From positions 1 to 44,992 of the forward strand of contig CAKVLS010000009.1 of the NCBI GenBank assembly GCA_934757865.1: a stretch of DNA of 44,992 nt, read 5' to 3'. The notes beneath the pieces were generated by a model. That model did not search any database, was not told the DNA's origin, and saw nothing but the letters and a program-made list of their open reading frames with translations. Both the position numbers and the translations under genes were made by a program. This document shows positions 7,794 to 14,466 of this stretch, one piece after another; positions within the stretch are counted from its first letter, which is position 1; each line of letters starts with the position of its first letter. This DNA comes from an uncultured Clostridia bacterium. GTDB lineage: Bacteria; Bacillota; Clostridia; Christensenellales; UBA1242.

Positions 7794-8441
7794 TTATTTT
7801 GCAACCATTTTATTTTTCTTAGGGGTTTCTTTTTCTGCATTTGCCTTTAACAAATCTCTAATCTCAATAAGCAAAGCCTCTTCGCCTGGGTGTTCAAGAG
7901 CTTGTTTTTCCTTCTCGGCTTGTTCTTGAGCTTCTTTTTCGGCTTTTTGTCTGTCTAGATCTGCTTGATACTCAGCCATTTTTTCCTTCAAAACTTCGCT
8001 ATAAGATCTCTTAGTTTTACGAGCCTCTTTGTAGGCTTCTTTTCTTATTTTCTTCTTATCTTTGTTGCTCATGTCAGCTACTGCATCTTTGAACATCTTG
8101 TCAGCCTTCATCATAGCTTTTAGAATGACAAATAACACAAATGCGATAATAAAGAAATTGATGATAGCGGTTATAAATGCACCCCAATCGATATAAATAC
8201 TCTTAGCAAGGTCGATTGTTACGCCGTCCGCTGCATATGCCTTTTTCAAAAATGTGTAGGCTTTTTCTAGTCCGTTAGTTCCGCCGATAGATAGTAGCAA
8301 ATTGACAAGGGGCATAATTATTTTGTTGGTAAGAGCAGTAACGATTGCGCTAAAAGCACTACCAATAATAACGCCGACAGCCATATCTACAACATTGCCA
8401 CGACTTATGAATGTCTTAAACTCTGCAAAAAATTTTTTCAT
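7794..8441 (-). CDS. mscL: large-conductance mechanosensitive channel MscL
   Basis: 215 residues, clearly longer than the usual 130-150. The amphipathic N-terminus and TM1 are canonical (FKTFISRGNVVDMAVGVIIG, then SAFSAIVTALTNKIIMPLVN). The extracellular loop (about 52-80) is longer than in E. coli. TM2 (about 82-110, DWGAFITAIINFFIIAFVLF) is canonical too. A roughly 100-residue Lys/Glu/Ala/Gln-rich tail (about 113-215) looks like a long coiled coil. The pentamer opens under membrane tension and releases solutes on hypo-osmotic shock. ATG follows AAGGAGTAAAAT. It is the first gene of an operon with the Nudix hydrolase. Confidence 0.93.
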   Translation of the reverse strand: MKKFFAEFKTFISRGNVVDMAVGVIIGSAFSAIVTALTNKIIMPLVNLLLSIGGTNGLEKAYTFLKKAYAADGVTIDLAKSIYIDWGAFITAIINFFIIAFVLFVILKAMMKADKMFKDAVADMSNKDKKKIRKEAYKEARKTKRSYSEVLKEKMAEYQADLDRQKAEKEAQEQAEKEKQALEHPGEEALLIEIRDLLKANAEKETPKKNKMVAK

Positions 8442-8469
8442 ATTTTACTCCTTTTTGTTTGCTGAAAAT

Positions 8470-8497
8470 ATTATACCACATATCCACATTTTCGCAA
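8470..8497 (-). promoter_or_regulatory. promoter for mscL
   Basis: Minus strand: TTGCGA (8497-8492), a 16-base spacer ending in TGG, and TATAAT (8475-8470). This is an extended -10 type (TGGTATAAT). The predicted leader is about 22 bases. Confidence 0.65.
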
Positions 8498-8508
8498 GTC
8501 AAAACAGT

Positions 8509-8544
8509 ATAAAAATAAGACCCAAAACAAACATTTTGAGTCTT
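8509..8544 (-). terminator. rho-independent terminator of the MBL hydrolase gene
   Basis: On the minus strand AAGACTCAAAA pairs, with one mismatch, with TTTTGGGTCTT and is followed by ATTTTTAT. The 143 bases between it and the stop at 8688 hold no other feature I can see. Confidence 0.65.
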
Positions 8545-8687
8545 GCTATTTAGTATTATTTATAAATCAATTATTTTGTCAGCATACTAGAAAATTTTGA
8601 AATTATATACTAACAAACTATAAAACCTCAATTCAAAAGTTTATGTTTTTATTTTTAGTTATAGTTAAAAATCTTAAGCTAAAAGAA

Positions 8688-9308
8688 CTAAATCAAAAGC
8701 ATAACTTGTGTGTCGCTACTTATTAATTTGCTAAAAGTAACCCAATCTTTTTTGTCCCCAACTATGCTGCCATAGTGTACAGGTACGACAACTTTTGGCT
8801 TTATTATGTTAGTAAGATGAGCGGCTTCCTCGGCTGTCATTGTGTATGTTCCGCCGATAGGAACGAACAAAACATCGGTTTTTAGGCTTTCTAAGACCTC
8901 TGTATCGTCACTATCTCCACAAATTGTATAATAAGTGCCGTCTATCAAAAGTTTGTACCCAACCCAATTTTTGGCCTTTGGGTGGAAGGGTTTGTTTATG
9001 TTGTATGACGCAAAAGCCTCATAATCAATATCATAAACTTTGCCACTTTCGCTGGGTATTACCTCTATAAGATTTTCGTCTTGATAACCTTCTTCTCTTA
9101 ATACTTGTATACAGTCACGAGGTGCTACTATCACGGTGTCGCTAGTTGATATGTTGTTAATTGATGGCATATCTAGGTGGTCGTAGTGAGAGTGGGTTAT
9201 GAATATCGCTTTGGCGTTTTTCTTATGCTCAGTTATTTGGTATGGGTCAATGTAAATATCATTGTCTATACAAATGCTACTATGAATATTAACTTTAATA
9301 TCTTTCAT
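8688..9308 (-). CDS. MBL-fold metal-dependent hydrolase (UlaG/YtnP-like)
   Basis: 206 residues. Metal ligands are visible in order: HSHYDHLD near 39-46 (the H-x-H-x-D-H motif), GDSDDTEV near 131-138 with the bridging Asp, and PVHYGS near 176-181. The fold is a short metallo-beta-lactamase domain without the extra domains of RNase J or glyoxalase II. It resembles the UlaG-like group of the COG2220 type, which hydrolyses lactones or phosphoesters; the substrate is not evident. ATG follows AGAGG. An extended -10 (TATGGTATAAT, about 9326-9334) predicts an 11-base leader that begins at that ribosome site. Confidence 0.85.
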   Translation of the reverse strand: MKDIKVNIHSSICIDNDIYIDPYQITEHKKNAKAIFITHSHYDHLDMPSINNISTSDTVIVAPRDCIQVLREEGYQDENLIEVIPSESGKVYDIDYEAFASYNINKPFHPKAKNWVGYKLLIDGTYYTICGDSDDTEVLESLKTDVLFVPIGGTYTMTAEEAAHLTNIIKPKVVVPVHYGSIVGDKKDWVTFSKLISSDTQVMLLI

Positions 9309-9349
9309 ATTTTACCTCTATAGCTATTATACCATAAAGTAAAAATATT

Positions 9350-9387
9350 AAAAAGAAAAACAAGCCCTAGCAAAAGCTAAGACTTGT
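9350..9387 (-). terminator. rho-independent terminator of the collagen-like gene
   Basis: On the minus strand ACAAGTCTTAGC pairs fully (with G-T pairs) with GCTAGGGCTTGT around TTTT and is followed by TTTTTCTTTTT. It lies just after the stop at 9404. Confidence 0.8.
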
Positions 9388-9403
9388 AAATTTTGTAATT
9401 TTT

Positions 9404-10012
9404 TTAGGCTATTCTTACAAGAGATAGCGTTGCGCTAGGTCCGCCGGTTGCTGTGATATCTGTAGCTCCAGTTACTGTTGGTACTAGTGTTACTACATCA
9501 CTTGCAGATAGGTTAAGGATATAACTTCCGCTTGTCGTGCTAGTTGTAGATAATGGTCTTTGAGTTCCTGCCTGCAATGTACCATTGATGCCAAGGCTTA
9601 CATTGTCTGTACCTGTAGCACCAGTTGCAGTGTTAACAGTGTAAGATGCTAGATAAGTTCCGGTAGCTGGCGCAGTTATAGAGCTAGTTGATACTGTCAT
9701 TCCGTTATTAGTAAGTGCTGTACCAACAGTTAAAGCTGTTCCACTAGTTATAGTTTGAGTTGCGCTGTTGTACAAAGTAGCATTTTGATTGACAAGAGTT
9801 CCTGCTGGGCCTTGTGGACCAGTAGCACCTTGAGGTCCTTGTGGACCTGTTGCTCCCGTAGCACCTGTTGCCCCCACTGGACCTTGAGGACCGACTGGTC
9901 CCTGTGGACCTATAGGACCTGCAGGACCGGTTGGACCAGCTGGCCCCGGAACGCCAATATATGTGGTGTTAGAATATCTCCTATAACCACAACATGAATT
10001 GTAAAAACACAT
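9404..10012 (-). CDS. collagen-like surface protein with BclA-type C-terminal domain
   Basis: 202 residues. A short Cys/Tyr-rich N-terminus (MCFYNSCCGYRRYSN) replaces a normal signal peptide. Seventeen Gly-X-Y triplets follow at about 20-71 (GPA, GPT, GPI, GPQ, GPV, GAT types) and should form a collagen triple helix. The remaining 130 residues are Thr/Ser/Ala/Gly-rich and resemble the compact trimerising C-terminal domain of BclA-like exosporium proteins. In spore formers such proteins coat the spore surface; elsewhere they decorate the cell surface. No export signal is visible, which would fit spore-type delivery, but this is inference. ATG follows AAAGGAGGAAACAAAT, a very strong ribosome site. 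Confidence 0.85.
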   Translation of the reverse strand: MCFYNSCCGYRRYSNTTYIGVPGPAGPTGPAGPIGPQGPVGPQGPVGATGATGATGPQGPQGATGPQGPAGTLVNQNATLYNSATQTITSGTALTVGTALTNNGMTVSTSSITAPATGTYLASYTVNTATGATGTDNVSLGINGTLQAGTQRPLSTTSTTSGSYILNLSASDVVTLVPTVTGATDITATGGPSATLSLVRIA

Positions 10013-10207
10013 ATTTGTTTCCTCCTTTGTGTCTATAACATTTTATGTAAAAGTCGTTTTTTGTGTTACCTGTTAGAAGGTTTTTGGTACAATTCTAATA
10101 ATCTTTTTATTAAGATTTAGCAAGACAAATGCGACAATAAGAATATTTAGACTTTTATTATTTGCACTTGTGGGGTTTTTGTGCTTTAATAATTATAGAG
10201 GTGTGAT

Positions 10208-10732
10208 ATGTTAGGGCTAAATAGAGATATAGTAAGATTAGATAAATATGACCCTAAATGGAAGGACGAGTTTGAAAAAGAAAAACTAAATGTAAAAAAG
10301 TGCCTTGGCGATATAGCACTTACCATTGAGCATGTAGGTAGTACATCTATTGAGGGGTTGAGTGCTAAGCCTATTATTGATATGGCTGTCGGCGTAAAAG
10401 ATACAGAAACTTTAAGAAGCACCATTAAACTACTAAGCGACTTCGGGTATGATGTGCTTGACTCTATAGAGGACAAGGATGAAGTGCTAGCTCGCAAAGG
10501 TACACCAGAGAATAGAACGCATTATATACATGTTATGGTAGTTAGCGGCAGCAGATATATAGAGCAACTTATGTTTAGAGATTATCTAAGAGCACATAGA
10601 GAAGAGGTAGAAAGATACGAAGAGCTTAAAAAGAGTAGCTTAAACAAGTTTGCCGACAATAGAAAAGCATATACCGCTAGCAAAAATGAGTATATAAGAG
10701 GTGTAATAGAAAAAGCAAAGCAAGAAAAATAA
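10208..10732 (+). CDS. GrpB family protein (nucleotidyltransferase fold)
   Basis: 174 residues. The GrpB/UPF0157 signature is clear: YDPKWKDEFEKEK near 15-27, then EHVGSTSIEGLSAKPIIDM near 46-64, which is the nucleotidyltransferase-like G-S-T and D motif, then THYIHVMV and FRDYLRAH. Family members occur alone or fused to CoaE, and their biochemical role is not well defined. ATG follows GAGGTGTGAT. It is monocistronic, divergent from the collagen-like gene, and ends at a strong terminator. The 195-base gap on its left is AT-rich, with no certain promoter for either gene. Confidence 0.88.
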   Translation: MLGLNRDIVRLDKYDPKWKDEFEKEKLNVKKCLGDIALTIEHVGSTSIEGLSAKPIIDMAVGVKDTETLRSTIKLLSDFGYDVLDSIEDKDEVLARKGTPENRTHYIHVMVVSGSRYIEQLMFRDYLRAHREEVERYEELKKSSLNKFADNRKAYTASKNEYIRGVIEKAKQEK

Positions 10733-10777
10733 AAAAAAGAAGACTGGCAAGGTCTTCTTCTTTTTTTTTTTTTTTTT
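10733..10777. terminator. bidirectional rho-independent terminator
   Basis: AAGAAGAC (10737-10744) pairs with GTCTTCTT (10752-10759). It has an A-run on the left and a long, nearly pure T-run (10761-10777) on the right. It can end grpB on the plus strand and the YgjV-like gene on the minus strand. Confidence 0.85.
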
Positions 10778-10796
10778 GGATTACTCCTAACGTTCG

Positions 10797-11486
10797 CTAA
10801 CCATAACGATTAACGGGATTTGCTAGGACTGCATCTTTTAGGTTTGTCAAATATGCTATATGGTTATCACCAGTTGTATTCCTTTGCACGCTGGACTGAA
10901 AGGTATAATCCCCTATACACTCGTGCATTAAGGTTGTTTTTAGTGTTGCAGTTTTTTTAGAGCCGTTAGATTGTTTAGACTTAATCATTTGAGACACTGT
11001 TGATGCTATCAAAAATGCCGCTTCGATACCGTCCTCAAAAGCATTGGCATATGCCATAACCATAATGTCATAAAAGGCAAGCAACGCATTTGGTAAGATA
11101 TACATTGCTTTGATTAATTCTACTTTTTTGCAATATAGCGCGATAGTAAAATATGTATAACATAACATAGGAATAATATCATATATCACATTATAGTTTA
11201 CAATACCCATCACAAGGAATAATGCAATAAATATAAAACCAACAAATCTTGGAGGTTCTAAACCTTTCTTTTCAAAGATATAAAAAGTTAAGTTTTGAAC
11301 ACAAGACAAAAGAGTAATAAGTCCTGCTCCCAGCGAATTAACGAAGATAAAAGTTAATCCGTATGCCACATCTCCTATAAAGCCTAATATCAAAAACGCC
11401 TTTTTGCTTTTTACCAAATAGGAGGTTAGTAGCATCAATGTCGCAATCAGTCCCAAAACTTGGGACATCATGGAGCTAACATCCAT
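10797..11486 (-). CDS. YgjV-like inner membrane protein
   Basis: 229 residues. Six or seven helices fill about 8-165, beginning QVLGLIATLMLLTSYLVKSK and continuing FLILGFIGDVAYGLTFIFVN, as in the YgjV family of small membrane proteins of unknown function. The last 60 residues are polar (Ser/Thr/Asn/Lys) and are an addition to the usual length. ATG at 11486 has only a distant AAAGGA (13 bases), weaker than in the neighbours, and the first codons can fold into GTCCCAA-GTT-TTGGGAC. Together with the long structured segment upstream, this makes control at the leader plausible. The family call is moderately sure. Confidence 0.65.
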   Translation of the reverse strand: MDVSSMMSQVLGLIATLMLLTSYLVKSKKAFLILGFIGDVAYGLTFIFVNSLGAGLITLLSCVQNLTFYIFEKKGLEPPRFVGFIFIALFLVMGIVNYNVIYDIIPMLCYTYFTIALYCKKVELIKAMYILPNALLAFYDIMVMAYANAFEDGIEAAFLIASTVSQMIKSKQSNGSKKTATLKTTLMHECIGDYTFQSSVQRNTTGDNHIAYLTNLKDAVLANPVNRYG

Positions 11487-11530
11487 AATATACTTAAAAT
11501 CCTTTTTTGTCGCCGCAAACTATATAGCCT

Positions 11531-11806
11531 TGTTACCATAGAATGGGTTTGATTGATTTTTTATTAAATGATGCCAACCATGTTTATAAATCAATACCCC
11601 AGCGTTATAACAAGAGTTTGAGACTTAGATTTCTTGCTATAGTATGCAAGATGTACCGAGACCGTGACTATTTGCCTACCAATTTGCCTGTGAACAATTT
11701 ATCTACCCGTAACCAGTGATAACGGACATACTCTTTGCAACACCCACACGCATATGGTATTTAGTTAACAGTCCATACTAGCAAACAGTGTTCTATGCTC
11801 GGTAAC
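11531..11806 (-). ncRNA. candidate structured RNA or regulatory leader, unknown family
   Basis: The ends of this segment pair. On the plus strand TGTTACCATAGAA (11531-11543) is complementary to TTCTATG (11791-11797) plus GTAACA (11802-11807), with a CTCG bulge, and the stem continues with GTTTG (11547-11551) against CAAAC (11782-11786). Internal hairpins include CTTGC/GCAAG (about 11632-11649), CCGT/ACGG (about 11707-11725) and ATTGATTT/AAATCAAT. It is visibly richer in G and C than its flanks. The predicted minus-strand start (about 11806) falls on the first base of the closing stem. No ORF or terminator lies before the YgjV-like gene. I do not recognise RNase P, tmRNA, SRP RNA or T-box signatures. 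A MITE with terminal inverted repeats is the alternative. Confidence 0.5.
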
Positions 11807-11812
11807 ATATAT

Positions 11813-11841
11813 ATTATATCACGAAGAAAAATAAAAAGCAA
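11813..11841 (-). promoter_or_regulatory. promoter for the structured leader
   Basis: Minus strand: TTGCTT (11841-11836), a 17-base spacer and a perfect TATAAT (11818-11813). The predicted start near 11806 opens the paired stem of the candidate RNA. Positions 11842-11904 hold a small GGG/CCC hairpin and nothing else I can identify. Confidence 0.6.
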
Positions 11842-11904
11842 GTGGGGCGCTGTCCCTACATAATGCCTCCATATAATGAAGTATTTAAGCTAAATAATTT
11901 ATGA

Positions 11905-11936
11905 CAAAAAAAACAACTCCTATATTTAGGAGTTGT
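11905..11936 (-). terminator. rho-independent terminator of trpS
   Basis: On the minus strand ACAACTCCTA pairs perfectly with TAGGAGTTGT around AATA and is followed by eight T residues. It lies just beyond the trpS stop. Confidence 0.9.
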
Positions 11937-11942
11937 AATTTT

Positions 11943-12947
11943 TTAATCCAAATAATCAAGCTTCATAGCTTTTTTAACATTTTTAGTTTGCGCTTTTGCA
12001 CGAGCTCTAGCATCATTTGAGCCTCGGGTAAGTATTGCCTTAACCTCATCTTGGTGCTCTTCATAATACTTTCTTCTTGTTCTAAACTCGCCCAAGAATT
12101 TGATTATGTTATTTATTAACTCACGCTTACATTGTACGCAGCCACGAGCACCAGCCTTGCACTCTTTACATACATTTTCTAAGTTCTCATTTTGAGTTAA
12201 CTTGTGATAGTAGTATACCATACATACATCAGGGTTTGCTGGGTCGTCTTTCTTAATCTTATTAGTATCAGTTACAGCGTTCATAACCTTGCGAGAAATC
12301 TCTTCATCACTGTCTTTTAGATATAGAGCATTGCCCAAGCTTTTGCCCATTTTTTCATTGCCGTCTAGTCCTTTTATACGAGGAAACTTAGATAGATATG
12401 GTTCTGGTTCTTTTAGAGTTTCGCCATATATACGGTTAAACTTTCTAACAATTTCTCTACATTGTTCAATTAGTGGTAATTGGTCTTCGCCTACTGGTAT
12501 AAGGTCGCCATTAAGTGCAGTGATGTCCGCAGCTTGAGATACTGGATAGCCTACAAAACCGTATGTTACGCTCTCACCATCATTGCCAAATAAGGCTTTC
12601 TTTTGAGCTATCTCGGTCTTAACTGTAGGGTTCCTATAAAGTCTAGCCATTGTTACGAGGTTTGAATAGAACACCGTTAGCTCGGCGATTTCTGGTATAG
12701 TTGATTGCAAAAAGATATGTGCCTTGTTTGGGTCAATGCCGCAAGCAAGAAGGTCGGTCGCTAGCTCTTCGATATTTTGTCTTACTTTGGTTGGGTTGTC
12801 GAAGTTATCAGTTAGCGCTTGTACATCTGCAATCTCAATATATGTATCGTAGTCATTTTGAAGGACCTTCCAGTTAGAAACAGCTCCAAAATAATGCCCA
12901 ATATGTAAGTTTCCGGTTGGCCTAATGCCTGTCAAAATGGTCTTCAT
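11943..12947 (-). CDS. trpS: tryptophanyl-tRNA synthetase
   Basis: 334 residues from ATG at 12947. This start is chosen because AAAGGAG sits five bases upstream and aligns with the normal TrpRS N-terminus; the in-frame ATG at 12962 would place the ribosome site inside the gene. It is a class I synthetase: the HIGH motif is NLHIGHYFG (about 13-21) and the KMSKS loop is KMGKSLGN (about 199-206). The Cys-rich segment CKAGARGCVQCKREL near 265 is typical of bacterial TrpRS. It charges tRNA-Trp for translation in the cytoplasm. The length is normal. It is monocistronic, with its own terminator. Confidence 0.96.
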   Translation of the reverse strand: MKTILTGIRPTGNLHIGHYFGAVSNWKVLQNDYDTYIEIADVQALTDNFDNPTKVRQNIEELATDLLACGIDPNKAHIFLQSTIPEIAELTVFYSNLVTMARLYRNPTVKTEIAQKKALFGNDGESVTYGFVGYPVSQAADITALNGDLIPVGEDQLPLIEQCREIVRKFNRIYGETLKEPEPYLSKFPRIKGLDGNEKMGKSLGNALYLKDSDEEISRKVMNAVTDTNKIKKDDPANPDVCMVYYYHKLTQNENLENVCKECKAGARGCVQCKRELINNIIKFLGEFRTRRKYYEEHQDEVKAILTRGSNDARARAKAQTKNVKKAMKLDYLD

Positions 12948-13078
12948 AATTACTCCTTTCAAAATTTGATAATCAATTATAACACAAAACTTTTAATTTG
13001 TGAAAATATTTTATTATATACAAATAAATATATATTTGCCTTCTTGTATACGCCTTTACTTTTTTATAGTATTTTAGC

Positions 13079-14203
13079 TTAAACATTTAATAAAGCCTTG
13101 CACATCCTAAATATATCTGTGTTGTCAATTACTTTTCTAAATATATTTTCTGGTTTTATGTTACTATTTTGTAAATGTACATAGTATGGGACTTCTCTTG
13201 ATGTATGCCCCCACCTTGAGTACATTTTGTTATTTATTTGAGATTTTGTTTGCCCTTTGTAGTTTAGTCCACCAGTTTCGTGGTCGGCTGTGACTATTAT
13301 TGCGGTTTTTTCGTTACTACCTATTGTGTCATAAGTATATTTGATACTGTCGTCAAAGTTTCCTAGATATTCTACCATGCCAAAAACTTCTTTATCATGA
13401 GAGTATTTGTCAATATGTGCGCCTTCTATCATCAAAAAATATCCATCCGGACAATTAACTTCCATGTACCCAATGGCAAATTTTGTAAGCATTTCAAGAG
13501 TTGGGGTTTCATTTGTCCCATTGGTTGCCTTTACAGAAGAAAAAGTGCCTATTATTTTGTTATTTCCAGTATTTAGGTTAGAGTAGTCACTTGTATATGT
13601 ATAGCCTGCATTTTCAAAGCCTTCTTTGAACCTGTCATAAGTAGATTTTCCACCACCAAGAAATAGCCTTATATTGCTTGCTATTTGACCTTTGATTATC
13701 TCGTCACCATCTCCACGCTTATTAGCATGAGAAGAAAAACATGCCGGAGTCGCTCCGTCCAAAGAATCAGTTGTTACTATTCCTACATTATAACCTTTGG
13801 CAATAGCAAGCTCTGATATTGTTGTTATGTCTTTGCCTTTATGTCTAGCAACTTCTTTGTTATCATACTTTTGACCGGTGGATAGGGCGCTAGCTGCGGC
13901 TGCGCTATCAGTTGGCGAAAGGATTGCGTTAGAATATGTTGTACAATGTCCACTCGTCTTAAAGCTTGTAAAAAAGATATTCCTTTCAAGATAAGCACTA
14001 GCAGTTTTGATATGATTGTCGCCCATACCGTCCCCTACAAAGAGTACAACTTTGTTAGCTCCCCCAAGTAATGCCTCGTAATTTTGTCTACTACCTCTTG
14101 CCCTTTTGTAAAGTATTATTCCCCAAAAGACAATAGATGATGTGAATAGAAGTAAAACAATTGAAATGATTACTGTAGACCATATTTTAGTTCTTTTTGT
14201 CAT
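13079..14203 (-). CDS. membrane-anchored alkaline phosphatase
   Basis: 374 residues from ATG at 14203 (AAGGAG seven bases upstream). An N-terminal helix (about 7-30) anchors the enzyme outside the membrane. Alkaline phosphatase motifs appear in order: FVGDGMGDNH (metal Asp), SPTDSAAAASALSTG (nucleophile Ser after Thr-Asp), TTDSLDGATPACFSSH, MIEGAHIDKYSHD and VTADHETGG (metal Asp/His). It should release phosphate from monoesters using two zinc ions and magnesium. The start codon is only 17 bases from the CCA end of a tRNA-Arg, so there is no room for a separate promoter, and the phosphatase is probably made from a tRNA-mRNA transcript. An apparent in-frame extension through the tRNA is rejected. 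Confidence 0.92.
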   Translation of the reverse strand: MTKRTKIWSTVIISIVLLLFTSSIVFWGIILYKRARGSRQNYEALLGGANKVVLFVGDGMGDNHIKTASAYLERNIFFTSFKTSGHCTTYSNAILSPTDSAAAASALSTGQKYDNKEVARHKGKDITTISELAIAKGYNVGIVTTDSLDGATPACFSSHANKRGDGDEIIKGQIASNIRLFLGGGKSTYDRFKEGFENAGYTYTSDYSNLNTGNNKIIGTFSSVKATNGTNETPTLEMLTKFAIGYMEVNCPDGYFLMIEGAHIDKYSHDKEVFGMVEYLGNFDDSIKYTYDTIGSNEKTAIIVTADHETGGLNYKGQTKSQINNKMYSRWGHTSREVPYYVHLQNSNIKPENIFRKVIDNTDIFRMCKALLNV

Positions 14204-14220
14204 ATGTAATCTCCTTATAT

Positions 14221-14295
14221 TGGTGCGCCCACTTGGAGTTGAACCAAGGTCAAAAGCTTCGGAAGCTTTTATGCTATCCACTGCACCATGGGCAC
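14221..14295 (-). tRNA. tRNA-Arg (anticodon CCG), CCA encoded
   Basis: A full cloverleaf is visible on the minus strand: acceptor GTGCCCA/TGGGCGC with a G-T pair, D-arm GTGC...GCAT, anticodon stem AAAGC/GCTTT with loop TTCCGAA (anticodon CCG at its centre), T-stem CTTGG/CCAAG with loop TTCAACT, then A and CCA. The 75-base unit includes the CCA. Upstream, TGCTAATAT (about 14305-14313) is a possible extended -10. The phosphatase ribosome site follows its 3' end directly. Confidence 0.95.
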
Positions 14296-14417
14296 ATATA
14301 CATGTATATATTAGCATATTTTTTGCGATTTGTATGCATTTTGTGATATCTTTGGAGACAAAAGCTGCATAAATTCGATTTTTTTACTAAATTTTTGACC
14401 GCGAAAAATGTTTGATA

Positions 14418-14446
14418 TTGCAAAATAAATTATTATATGTTAAAAT
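14418..14446 (+). promoter_or_regulatory. promoter for the 407-residue protein
   Basis: TTGCAA (14418-14423), a 17-base spacer and TAAAAT (14441-14446). The predicted start is near 14453. Confidence 0.5.
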
Positions 14447-14466
14447 ACTTATAATAAAAGATATTC

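Noticed and set aside
9755..9997. Cys/Trp/Ser-rich 80-codon frame on the plus strand
   Set aside because: It is the antisense of the collagen triplets; the repeated C-W-T-S pattern comes from complementing Gly-Pro codons.
11531..11807. MITE with terminal inverted repeats
   Set aside because: No target duplication is visible at the ends, and the fit of the promoter to the stem start favours an RNA. It is kept as the alternative rather than excluded.
11487..11942. T-box, RNase P, tmRNA or SRP RNA
   Set aside because: None of the conserved boxes of these RNAs could be found on either strand by eye.
14204..14317. In-frame extension of the alkaline phosphatase through the tRNA
   Set aside because: The region is a complete tRNA-Arg, and the ATG at 14203 has an ideal AAGGAG site.
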